From NCBI GenBank assembly GCA_017883125.1, contig JADGOD010000216.1, positions 1-30,022 on the forward strand: a stretch of DNA of 30,022 nucleotides. The letters are read 5' to 3'. The position numbers and the translations under genes are program-made. The notes beneath the pieces are model-generated. The model was given only the letters and a program-made list of their open reading frames with translations. It was not told where the DNA came from and ran no database searches. Shown here piece after piece: positions 23,366 through 30,022 of this stretch (positions within the stretch are counted from its first letter, which is position 1; each line of letters opens with the position of its first letter). The DNA comes from Acidimicrobiales bacterium (lineage in GTDB: Bacteria; Actinomycetota; Acidimicrobiia; Acidimicrobiales; RAAP-2).

Positions 23366-23734
23366 TCAGATCTCGGCTTGGCGCTCGACGATCTCGGTCT
23401 TGACCTGGTCCATGTCGAGCCCGCGTATCTGCCCGATGAGGTCCTCGAGTGCAGAGGCCGGAAGGGCGCCGGCTTCTCGGTAGAGCAGGACGCCATCGCG
23501 AAACGCCATGAGCGTCGGGATCGACTGGATGCCGAGGGCCCCGGCGAGCTCTTGCTCGGCCTCGGTGTCGACCTTCGAGAAGGTGATGTCAGCGTGCTGC
23601 GCCGCCGCAGCGTCGAAGACCGGGGCGAAGGCCCTGCACGGACCGCACCAGTCCGCCCAGAAGTCAACGAGGATGATCCCGTCGCCGAGCACGGTCGATT
23701 CGAAGTCTTCGTTGGTCAGCGAGATGGCAGTCAT
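23366..23734 (-). CDS. Thioredoxin
   Basis: A 122-residue thioredoxin, slightly longer than the typical 105-110, with the active site WCGPC (C30, C33) and the cis-proline segment SIPTLM. It reduces disulfides in cytoplasmic proteins; no signal peptide is present. ATG at 23734 with AGAAGGAT 7 bases upstream is better than the TTG two codons earlier. The C-terminal tail (LDMDQVKTEIVERQAEI) is an extra charged helix. A 7-bp GC stem at 23341-23358 follows the stop but has no T-run. It is upstream of, and possibly cotranscribed with, the GAP-family gene. Confidence 0.95.
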   Translation of the reverse strand: MTAISLTNEDFESTVLGDGIILVDFWADWCGPCRAFAPVFDAAAAQHADITFSKVDTEAEQELAGALGIQSIPTLMAFRDGVLLYREAGALPASALEDLIGQIRGLDMDQVKTEIVERQAEI

Positions 23735-23867
23735 GGCCAATCCTTCTGGTTGCGTTCTCTAGGTGGTTCAACCCAGCGCCAGGTCGAATCATTCCCGCCG
23801 GTCATGGTCCTTCTGCCAGCACTCGGGATCTTTGGCTCCCGCGCAGGAGCGCTGCGGTGCCTCTGCG

Positions 23868-24437
23868 TCACGAGGTCAACCCACCGAGGCCGACCAGCGC
23901 GCGAGCGTGCTCTATCTCACCCATGTGGCGCAGGCCGTGCTGGTAGATCCAGCACTCGATCCCGTCGAGCAGGGTGAGCCCCCTCTCGGTCGCAACCCGG
24001 GCCGAGAAGGTCGATGCGATCTCGGGTGGGAGCGGCCGGGTGACGACCACGCGCTCGAGATCGGAGCCGTCGATGTCATCGAGCCACGATTCCGTCGTCG
24101 AGAACACCGCTGCCTGGTACGCCCGGAACGCCTCGTAGCCCCCGATCCGCTGGCCCATCATCTCGGCGACGGTCCGGTGCTTGCCGTGATCGAGGACGCC
24201 GAGCTCCATCCTCACCGCCCAGGTCTCGTTCCAGATCGGGCCGGGACCTCCGAGCAGGACCACCGCGGTGTCCTCCAGGTGAGCCTGGTGGAACAGGGAG
24301 AAGGCGATCGGGAGCACGGGGTCTCGCTCGACGTAGTTCACCTGATCGACCGTCATGGTGGCCACGGCCTCCTCGAAGAGCGAGTGCATGGCGCGGACTC
24401 GACGCCGAAGCGACGCCAGCGCGAGGGTCTCGGTCAT
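23868..24437 (-). CDS. DinB-like four-helix-bundle protein
   Basis: A 189-residue protein with the helix-rich layout of the DinB/YfiT superfamily of metal-dependent small-thiol enzymes. Candidate metal ligands are H50 or H53 in LFHQAHLED and H167/H171 in QHGLRHMGEIEH. Such proteins include mycothiol- or bacillithiol-dependent transferases, and many are uncharacterised. ATG at 24437 follows AGAAGGGC; a longer frame is open upstream but runs into the intergenic region with the inverted repeat. Divergent from the CBS-domain gene. Substrate unknown. Confidence 0.75.
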   Translation of the reverse strand: MTETLALASLRRRVRAMHSLFEEAVATMTVDQVNYVERDPVLPIAFSLFHQAHLEDTAVVLLGGPGPIWNETWAVRMELGVLDHGKHRTVAEMMGQRIGGYEAFRAYQAAVFSTTESWLDDIDGSDLERVVVTRPLPPEIASTFSARVATERGLTLLDGIECWIYQHGLRHMGEIEHARALVGLGGLTS

Positions 24438-24509
24438 CTCCTGCCCTTCTGGCGACCGCCCGGCCACCTCCCTTGGCCACGGTATCGAGATCGAGCGCTC
24501 GATGCCCGG

Positions 24510-24529
24510 CAAGTGAGAAGAATCACTTG
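24510..24529. promoter_or_regulatory. Perfect inverted repeat in the DinB-like/CBS divergent region
   Basis: CAAGTGA (24510-24516), GAAGAA, TCACTTG (24523-24529) is an exact 7-bp inverted repeat. It lies 40 bases upstream of CATAAT (24569-24574), a -10-like element for the CBS gene, and 73 bases upstream of the DinB-like start. The size suits a dimeric regulator; no regulator gene is adjacent. Confidence 0.4.
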
Positions 24530-24605
24530 GGTCGCGCCCTAGGCAAACGGTCGGCGGGTCTCTAGAGTCATAATTGGAAGATCAACTCCAAGGGAAGAGG
24601 CAGCC

Positions 24606-25037
24606 ATGCGGATCTCGCAGGTCTTGAAGGTCAAGGGCGATGATGTTGCCGTGATCAGCCGCGAGGCGTCGGTCAGCGACGCCCTCGGCCAGCTGGCGTT
24701 CCGAGGCGTCGGTGCCCTCGTGGTGAGCGAGGACGGGATCACCCCCCAGGGGATCGTCTCAGAGCGTGACATCGTGCGGGCGCTGCATGTCGTCGGCCCC
24801 TCGGTCGTCGACCAGAACGTGGCGTCAGTGATGACGTCCCTGGTCCGGACGTGCTCGCCCGACGACGGGATCGACACCTTGATGTCGCTGATGACGGACC
24901 TTCGAGTGCGCCATCTGCCGGTCGTCGTCGACGGGCGGAGGGTCGGGATCGTCTCGATTGGAGACGTCGTTAAGGCTCGGATCGACGAACTCGAGCGCGA
25001 CCGGGTCGAGTTGGTGGAGTACATCAGCGCCCGGTAG
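24606..25037 (+). CDS. Tandem CBS-domain protein
   Basis: A 143-residue protein consisting almost only of two CBS domains (about 1-63 and 72-130), with the typical GALVVSEDG...GIVSERDIVRAL and HLPVVVDGRRVGIVSIGDVVKA segments. CBS pairs bind adenosyl ligands (AMP, ATP, SAM, NAD) and sense energy state. The C-terminal ELERDRVELVEYI helix is a common ending of stand-alone forms. GGGAAGAGG precedes the ATG. A CATAAT element lies about 30 bases upstream but no clear -35 is found. It converges with the acyl-CoA dehydrogenase at 25084; the partner protein it regulates is not evident here. Confidence 0.93.
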   Translation: MRISQVLKVKGDDVAVISREASVSDALGQLAFRGVGALVVSEDGITPQGIVSERDIVRALHVVGPSVVDQNVASVMTSLVRTCSPDDGIDTLMSLMTDLRVRHLPVVVDGRRVGIVSIGDVVKARIDELERDRVELVEYISAR

Positions 25038-25083
25038 CTCGAGACGGCCCGGAGACTTCGGGGGCAAGGCCTCCGCACTACAT

Positions 25084-26301
25084 CTAGCGGTTGAGGAGGT
25101 CCTTGGCGATCGCCAGGATCTGCATCTCGTCGGTCCCGGCGTAGATCTGCAGGACGCGGGCGTCCCGGGCCAGCTGCTCGACCCGGTACTCCGAGATGTA
25201 GCCGTTCCCCCCGAAGAGCTGGATGGCCTCGTTGGCCACCTCGACAGCGGCGCGAGCCGAGTAGAGCTTCATCGCCGAGGCTTCGGCCATCGTCGATGGC
25301 GTGCCCGTCGCAGCCGCTTCGATGTGGCGGAAGACCATGTTCTGGACGTTCTGGCGGGCGACCTCCATGTTGGCCAGCTTCAGCTTGATCAGCTGGAAGT
25401 CGCTGATCGGCTTGCCCCAGAGGTGCCGCTCCTTGGCGTAGTCGATCGAGAGTCGGAGGCACTCCTCGATGATGCCGAGCGACATCGCTGCCACGCCCGC
25501 CCGCTCGGTCGCGAAGTTGTCCTTGGCGCTCTGACGTCCACCGCCCTTGGGGGTCTCGGTCCCACCGAGGAGGCGGTCGGCACCCGCCCGGACGTCGGAG
25601 AGGAAGACCTCACCGGTCGGGGAGGACTTCTGACCCATCTTGCGCATCGGCGCCGCCTGGGTGAGGCCCTCCATCCCCTTGTCGAGGACGAAGGTCAAGA
25701 CCTTGCGGTCACGCATGTCGGTGCCGCTGCCATCGTCGAGCTTGGCGTAGAGGACGATCGTGTCGGCAAAGGGCCCGTTGGTGATCCAGGTCTTCGACCC
25801 GTTGATCACGTACTCGTCTCCGTCGCGCACCGCGGAGGTCCGCATGCCGCCGAGAGCGTCAGAGCCCGAATCGGGCTCGGTGATGGCCCACGCACCGATC
25901 TTGTCCAACGTCATGAGGTCGAGACCCCAGCGCTGCATCTGCTCAGGAGTTCCGAGCTTCATGATCGTTCCGCCGGCCAGCCCGGCCGACACCCCGAGAG
26001 AGGTGACGATTCCGGGACTGACTCGGCAGAGCTCGATCGTGGGGATGAGCGACGTCGCCACGTCGCTGCTCGCCCTGGCATCCTTCTCCTGGTCCCCGAT
26101 GCCCATCTTGCGATCGAGCTGGCGCTTGAAGGACTCGCGCGCCATCTCATCCATGCCGAAGGTCCGGTACATCAGGCGCATGACCTCATAGGGAGGCACG
26201 CCTTCGTGCTCGATGTCGTCGAGCACCGGTCGGATCTCGGTGTCCACGAAGCGGCGGACCGCCTCGATGATGGCCAGGTTCTCCTCGGACCACGTGATCA
26301 T
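25084..26301 (-). CDS. Acyl-CoA dehydrogenase
   Basis: A 405-residue FAD enzyme. Landmarks are WAITEPDSGSD (138-148), SKTWITNG (169-176), helix-G type base E266 in NFATERAGV, FGGNGYISEY and IYAGTDEMQ near the end. As in the dehydrogenase at 8268, the YEG glutamate is absent (YAG), placing it with the isovaleryl/long-chain type active sites. The ATG at 26301 begins at the first helix. It has 34% or similar levels of obvious divergence from the other copy by eye only in the insert at 60-90 (KRQLDRKMGIGDQEKDARA), a longer loop that may shape substrate choice. Followed downstream on the minus strand by a convergent CBS gene. Confidence 0.92.
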   Translation of the reverse strand: MITWSEENLAIIEAVRRFVDTEIRPVLDDIEHEGVPPYEVMRLMYRTFGMDEMARESFKRQLDRKMGIGDQEKDARASSDVATSLIPTIELCRVSPGIVTSLGVSAGLAGGTIMKLGTPEQMQRWGLDLMTLDKIGAWAITEPDSGSDALGGMRTSAVRDGDEYVINGSKTWITNGPFADTIVLYAKLDDGSGTDMRDRKVLTFVLDKGMEGLTQAAPMRKMGQKSSPTGEVFLSDVRAGADRLLGGTETPKGGGRQSAKDNFATERAGVAAMSLGIIEECLRLSIDYAKERHLWGKPISDFQLIKLKLANMEVARQNVQNMVFRHIEAAATGTPSTMAEASAMKLYSARAAVEVANEAIQLFGGNGYISEYRVEQLARDARVLQIYAGTDEMQILAIAKDLLNR

Positions 26302-26325
26302 GGGAGCACCAGGGCTCTCGTATCT

Positions 26326-26898
26326 CTACTCAGCGTCGCGTGAGACGAGCGTGAGCGTGTTGCGGTCCGTGTGCATGATCGGATCCTTGCTCCGGTAGTG
26401 CTCGTAGACGGTGGTCTCGTCGTACGAGAACGTCTCTGCGTCGATCTTGATGGTGACGTCGAACTGGGTCGTCTTGGCGTTCTCGTCGAGATACTGGTTC
26501 GAGAGGATGCCGTAGCTCTGGACGCCGAGCTTGGCGGACATCACGAACTCGGTGGCGGCGGGCGTCGACGTGCCTCCAGCGATGACCACGGAGCCACGGG
26601 GCACCATGAAGCAGCGCATGACCTGGGAGTTTGCAGCGTCCCAGAGCCAGTAGCCGACCTCGGTGTGGAAGGGGCTGAGGTGCTCCTCGCCCTTGCGCCA
26701 TGCCGCGGTGCGGTAGTCCAGGCCGTAGAGCTCCTGGAGGCCGTTGGCCACGGGGCCGAAGGGCTTGAACGTCGTCCGCTCGAAGTAGGGCGTCTCGCCG
26801 ATCTTTCCCTCTTCGTTGTGGAACGAGACGTCGACTCCCTTGTCGCTTTCCCAGGTCCCAATCAGACCAGCCAGTGGACCCCACTCTTCATTCGCCAT
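26326..26898 (-). CDS. Nitrobindin-like (FABP-like beta-barrel, DUF1794/THAP4-type) protein
   Basis: A 190-residue protein predicted as a ten-strand barrel. PLAGLIGTWESDKG (8-21) corresponds to the family GTWxGxG motif, but the second glycine is replaced by aspartate. PYFERTTFKPFGP and HTEVGYWLWD follow as in heme-binding barrels, and the C-terminal HTDRNTLTLV has a histidine near the usual heme-ligand place. Related proteins bind heme and isomerise peroxynitrite; the altered motif leaves heme binding uncertain. GAAGGAGACG lies 8 bases before the ATG at 26898. It is 24 bases upstream of the acyl-CoA dehydrogenase gene on the same strand, probably one operon. Confidence 0.82.
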   Translation of the reverse strand: MANEEWGPLAGLIGTWESDKGVDVSFHNEEGKIGETPYFERTTFKPFGPVANGLQELYGLDYRTAAWRKGEEHLSPFHTEVGYWLWDAANSQVMRCFMVPRGSVVIAGGTSTPAATEFVMSAKLGVQSYGILSNQYLDENAKTTQFDVTIKIDAETFSYDETTVYEHYRSKDPIMHTDRNTLTLVSRDAE

Positions 26899-26957
26899 GG
26901 TGGCGTCTCCTTCGTATCTAGAAAGTGTTGTTGAGCCGTTGCTCAACGAGTCGCAGT

Positions 26958-27767
26958 CTACGTCCCCGGAGTGGCCCTGTGCTCCGGGGAGATCGGCTCC
27001 CCGGCCCCGATCCGGTGGACGTCGACCACGGCCGTGACGATCGCGGGCAGAAGCCGGAGGATGATCCCGACCCCGACGATCTGGGCGGCCGAGCACACTC
27101 CGACCAAGGTGCTCGAGACCGTCGCCGCACCGAAGGCGGCGAGCGAGAGGACCCGGATGCCGACGACCACCACCCATGCGACGAGGACCTGTCTCCGAAC
27201 AGGATGGCTCCTCGGGAGAAGATCGCTCCAGGCCACCCAGGGAAGGATGAAGCTGGCCAAGGGGATGAACCAGCTGATGACCCCGAAGACCGGGTTGAGC
27301 CGCTGAGGAAGACCAAGCGCCTTGGCGGCCAACGCAGCCCGGTACTGGAAGCTCAGCACCATCACCACGGCGACCACCTCGAGGGGGAGGACGACGAAGG
27401 TGGCGAGCACCGAGATCGCCTGGTTGCGGACGGGGGCGGGTGGGAGCGAGCTCGCCGAGCCACCTTGCTTGAGGACGGTGACGGCGTGGCCGAACCAGTG
27501 CCACGTCGCCGAGAGCCACGTGACGTCGAACGCGCGCAGCACCGAGCCGAGCACCACCGCGACGGCGACTAGGACGAGGCCGGTCGGGACGAGGCGTCTA
27601 GCCGCACGCCGCTCGGCCGCAAGCGACTCGGTGAGGGGGGCGGAGCGGTCGGTGCTGAAGGCGTGGAGGTCGTCGGTCCAGCGCTCTCCGTCCCACCAGC
27701 GCCAGGCGTGAGCTCCGGCTGGATCGGCGTACCACCCCCGAGGGGGCGAGGGCTTCGGAACGGTCAT
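26958..27767 (-). CDS. DUF2510 plus DUF4328 membrane protein
   Basis: A 269-residue protein. Residues 11-32 (GWYADPAG to WWDGERWTD) are the DUF2510 Trp-rich motif found at the start or end of many actinobacterial membrane proteins. Several hydrophobic helices follow (about 59-80, 115-140, 160-185, 195-225, 225-245) in the DUF4328 arrangement, including ALGLPQRLNPVFGVISWFIP. No function is known for either domain. The ATG at 27767 faces the aldehyde dehydrogenase gene; 85 bases separate the two divergent starts. Confidence 0.85.
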   Translation of the reverse strand: MTVPKPSPPRGWYADPAGAHAWRWWDGERWTDDLHAFSTDRSAPLTESLAAERRAARRLVPTGLVLVAVAVVLGSVLRAFDVTWLSATWHWFGHAVTVLKQGGSASSLPPAPVRNQAISVLATFVVLPLEVVAVVMVLSFQYRAALAAKALGLPQRLNPVFGVISWFIPLASFILPWVAWSDLLPRSHPVRRQVLVAWVVVVGIRVLSLAAFGAATVSSTLVGVCSAAQIVGVGIILRLLPAIVTAVVDVHRIGAGEPISPEHRATPGT

Positions 27768-27852
27768 GGATCCAGTCTCGCAGCACATCGGGTTGTCACG
27801 GGAGGAGTGGCGTGGTGAGATCTCAGGGACGAGGAACACCGAGGGGGAGTCC

Positions 27853-29598
27853 ATGACCAGCACAATCCGAGGCGCGGCGGCTCCCACCAGCCAGGGGGCC
27901 GATCGCAAGGGGTTCGACGCCGAGGAGCTGGACGCAGTCGTCGCACGCGTGGCAGCCCAGGCCGATCGCTGGGCGACGACGACGCCGGCCGCACGTGTGG
28001 CACTGCTCGCCCAGGTGATCGCTGACACGATGGACGCGGCGCCGGCGTGGCTCGACGCGGCGTGCGCGGCAAAGGGCCTCGATCCAGCGGGAGCCGACGG
28101 GGGCGAGGAGCTCTTCAGCGGCATCGGCACCTTCGTCCGGATGGCCAAGGCTCTCAAGAACACCATCGGTCAGATCGAGACGGCCGGCCGGCCGCAGTTC
28201 CCCGGACCAGTGCTCGAATCCGCAGACGGCCGACTGGTGGTCCAGGTCTTCCCGGCAGACACCTACGACAAGATCCTCTACGCGAAGACCACGGGCGAGG
28301 TCTGGATCGAGCCCGGCATCACGAGGGCGGAGCTTGAGGCTGATCAGGCCCCGGCGTACAGGGACCCGCAGGCGCACAAGGGGCTCTCGCTCATCCTCGG
28401 GGCCGGGAACGTCGCCTCGCTCGGTCCGCGCGACGTGCTCTCGAAGCTCTTCGTCGAAGGGAAGGTCGTCGTCCTCAAGGCCAATCCGGTCAACGACTAC
28501 CTCGTGCCCCACTGGGAGCGGGCCCTCGGAGCGCTCATCGAGGCCGGCGTCCTAGCCATCGTTGAAGGTGGGGCCGAGGCCGGCAAGCACCTCTGCGATC
28601 ACCCGAGCGTCGATGAGGTCCACGTGACCGGTTCGGACAAGACCCACGACGTCATCGTGTTCGGAGCGGGCGAAGAAGGCCTGCGCCGCAAGGCGGCCAA
28701 CGAGCCGCTGCTGACCAAGCCGGTGAGCTGCGAGCTCGGGAGCGTCTCTCCTGTGATCATCGTGCCCGGCGAGTGGAGCGACAAGGATCTCGCCTACCAG
28801 GCCGAGCACGTGGCCACCATGCTCGCCAACAACGCCGGGTTCAACTGCCTGACGCCCCGAGTGATCATCACCTGGGATGCATGGCCCCAGCGATCGGCCT
28901 TCATCGCTGCAGTCTCTGACGTGCTGGGGACGATCCCGACCCGGAACGCGTACTACCCCGGCGCCGCGCAGCGCCAGGCGTCGTTCATCGCTGCTCACCC
29001 CTCGGCACTGGAGCTTGGCGTCGTGTCAGAGGGCTCCCTGCCCTGGACGTTCATCACCGACGTCGACTCTTCGACCACCGATGACGTCTGCTTCAACGTC
29101 GAGGCGTTCTGCAGCTTGATGGCCGAGACGGCGCTGGCCGCCGACTCACCTGCGGCGTTCGTCGACGCCGCGGTGGCATTTGCCAACGATGTGGTCTGGG
29201 GGACGCTGTCGGCCACCGTCATCGCGCACCCCACATCGCTGGCCGACGCCGAGGTGGGGCCTCGGATCGAGGCGGCCATCGCCGATCTCCGCTTCGGTGG
29301 GATCGGACTGAACCTCTGGCACGCCATGGTCTTCGCCTTCTCCACGACGACGTGGGGGGCGTATCCAGGGCACCCGATCACCGACATCCAGTCGGGCTCC
29401 GGGGTGGTCGGCAACGCCTACATGCTCACCCACACGCAGAAGTCGGTGGTCAGGGGGCCGTTCCGCTCCTCGCCGAAGCCCGCGTGGTTCGCTACAGCTC
29501 GGAACACCAGGAAGACGATGGCGAAGCTGGTGGCCTTCGAGGCAGCACCCTCGGCAGCGAAGCTACCGAGTCTGCTGATGGCCGCGTTTCGGAACTAG
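27853..29598 (+). CDS. Aldehyde dehydrogenase family protein, long form
   Basis: A 581-residue aldehyde dehydrogenase homologue, about 80-100 residues longer than common members. The catalytic base is E294 in SCELGSVSP, and the nucleophile is C332 in NAGFNCLTPR; both are present. The reaction would be NAD(P)-dependent oxidation of an aldehyde to an acid. LSLILGAGNVASLGPRD matches the cofactor-binding region, though not as the common GNTVVLK form. The extra length is at the N-terminus and in a C-terminal tail (RGPFRSSPKPAW to the end). ATG at 27853 follows GAGGGGGAG; an in-frame ATG at 27766 overlaps the divergent gene and is less likely. Its substrate could be an aldehyde released by an aldolase elsewhere in the window, which is speculation. 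Confidence 0.9.
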   Translation: MTSTIRGAAAPTSQGADRKGFDAEELDAVVARVAAQADRWATTTPAARVALLAQVIADTMDAAPAWLDAACAAKGLDPAGADGGEELFSGIGTFVRMAKALKNTIGQIETAGRPQFPGPVLESADGRLVVQVFPADTYDKILYAKTTGEVWIEPGITRAELEADQAPAYRDPQAHKGLSLILGAGNVASLGPRDVLSKLFVEGKVVVLKANPVNDYLVPHWERALGALIEAGVLAIVEGGAEAGKHLCDHPSVDEVHVTGSDKTHDVIVFGAGEEGLRRKAANEPLLTKPVSCELGSVSPVIIVPGEWSDKDLAYQAEHVATMLANNAGFNCLTPRVIITWDAWPQRSAFIAAVSDVLGTIPTRNAYYPGAAQRQASFIAAHPSALELGVVSEGSLPWTFITDVDSSTTDDVCFNVEAFCSLMAETALAADSPAAFVDAAVAFANDVVWGTLSATVIAHPTSLADAEVGPRIEAAIADLRFGGIGLNLWHAMVFAFSTTTWGAYPGHPITDIQSGSGVVGNAYMLTHTQKSVVRGPFRSSPKPAWFATARNTRKTMAKLVAFEAAPSAAKLPSLLMAAFRN

Positions 29599-30022
29599 CG
29601 GGGTCATCACGATCAGGCTCGCCGTCGTGGCGCCGATGCATCGAGTCGTCTCCGGGCAGCTCACCGCGAGCATCGGGTTCGGGACGTAGCGCAGCGCTAT
29701 GGAGATCGGGGCCCGTACCCCGACGACCACCGAGGCGGCCCCGGCGCCTCGAGTGTCCTTGCCGACGGTGACGCACGCATCGCTGGTGCAGGAGACGGCC
29801 AGGGGTTCGGAGACGGCCTGGATCGCTGACGACACCGTGAATGTCGCCCCTCCATCGATGCTCACCAGAGGAGCGGTGGCTCCCGAGGAGCTCGTCCCGG
29901 CGATCGCCATGCAGGTGCCACCTGCTCGACACGAGCCGCTGAGGACGGCGACGACAGCGGGAGGGAGCACGGATGCCGACCACGAGCTCGCTCCATCGTG
30001 GGTCATGACGATCAACGCTCCG
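29563..30022 (-). CDS. Partial repeat protein with paired cysteines (BNR/beta-propeller-like), cut by window end
   Basis: The frame is open to the window edge and ends at a TAG at 29563-29565, so the N-terminus is missing. At least 152 residues show a recurring unit: THDGASSW or SIDGGATF, then a strand, then SC.....C.AxG (GSCRAGGTCMAIAG, SCTSDACVTVG, SCPETTRCIGATT). This is the look of secreted beta-propeller proteins with Asp-box (BNR-like) turns and one disulfide per blade. The function is unknown; an extracellular place is inferred from the cysteine pairs. The 3' end overlaps the convergent aldehyde dehydrogenase gene by 36 bases, so no terminator fits between them. Confidence 0.75.
   Translation of the reverse strand, partial: GALIVMTHDGASSWSASVLPPAVVAVLSGSCRAGGTCMAIAGTSSSGATAPLVSIDGGATFTVSSAIQAVSEPLAVSCTSDACVTVGKDTRGAGAASVVVGVRAPISIALRYVPNPMLAVSCPETTRCIGATTASLIVMTPLVPKRGHQQTR

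Noticed and set aside
24958..26343. Plus-strand open frame of 461 codons opposite the second single acyl-CoA dehydrogenase
   Set aside because: Composition is a mirror of the real gene and the frame has no family features.
27793..27821. TTGTCA-N17-TGAGAT ahead of the aldehyde dehydrogenase gene
   Set aside because: The -10 element lacks the key second-position A, so the promoter call was not supported.

Overview
The window comes from a high-GC genome with densely packed genes, frequent GTG starts and overlapping stop/start codons. Many genes belong to CoA-thioester degradation families. Together with a DUF2510/DUF4328 membrane protein, a GAP/Sap-family protein and a fused two-domain acyl-CoA dehydrogenase, this points to an actinobacterium, most likely an Acidimicrobiia-like or mycobacteria-like lipid or hydrocarbon degrader. 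The lineage is inferred from gene content only. No RNA gene, insertion sequence, CRISPR array or phage gene was seen.

Layout. 1-1347: two tandem paralogous short-chain dehydrogenases (the first cut by the window edge), then a decayed 5' piece of an enoyl-CoA hydratase. 1404-6359: a branched-chain-amino-acid-type ABC uptake system, made of a lipoprotein binding protein, a perfect hairpin, a permease-permease-ATPase triple fusion, and LivF. 6568-8171: DUF35 protein plus thiolase, ending at a strong bidirectional terminator. 8268-9419 (minus): acyl-CoA dehydrogenase. 9585-11565: crotonase-fold protein plus a CoA-transferase-like protein. 11588-13283 (minus): TetR regulator and DUF2889 protein. 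13489-16387: amidohydrolase, a second DUF35 protein and a thiolase-fold protein lacking thiolase catalytic residues. 16416-17147 (minus): alpha/beta hydrolase. 17404-20989: MaoC-like pair, FadE34-like double acyl-CoA dehydrogenase and a SnoaL-like protein. 21137-21421: small conserved protein. 21591-24437 (minus): secreted hydrolase, GAP-family membrane protein, thioredoxin, DinB-like protein. 24606-25037: CBS-pair protein. 25084-27767 (minus): acyl-CoA dehydrogenase, nitrobindin-like protein, DUF2510/DUF4328 protein. 27853-29598: long aldehyde dehydrogenase. 29563-30022 (minus): partial Cys-pair repeat protein.

How the genes may work together. The window holds every step type of a side-chain or ring degradation route on CoA thioesters: uptake (Liv-type transporter), acyl-CoA dehydrogenation (three proteins, one double), hydration (MaoC heterodimer, crotonase), and C-C cleavage by two different DUF35/thiolase-fold pairs. 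Dehydrogenases (SDRs, ALDH) and a CoA-transferase homologue complete the set. One thiolase-fold protein keeps the Cys/His/His triad and should be a thiolase. The other has lost all three and resembles the retro-aldolase type known from steroid side-chain degradation (Ltp2 with the DUF35 domain of ChsH2). The most interesting possibility is therefore an aldolytic, rather than thiolytic, beta-oxidation route with an associated aldehyde dehydrogenase. The substrate cannot be named from the sequence.
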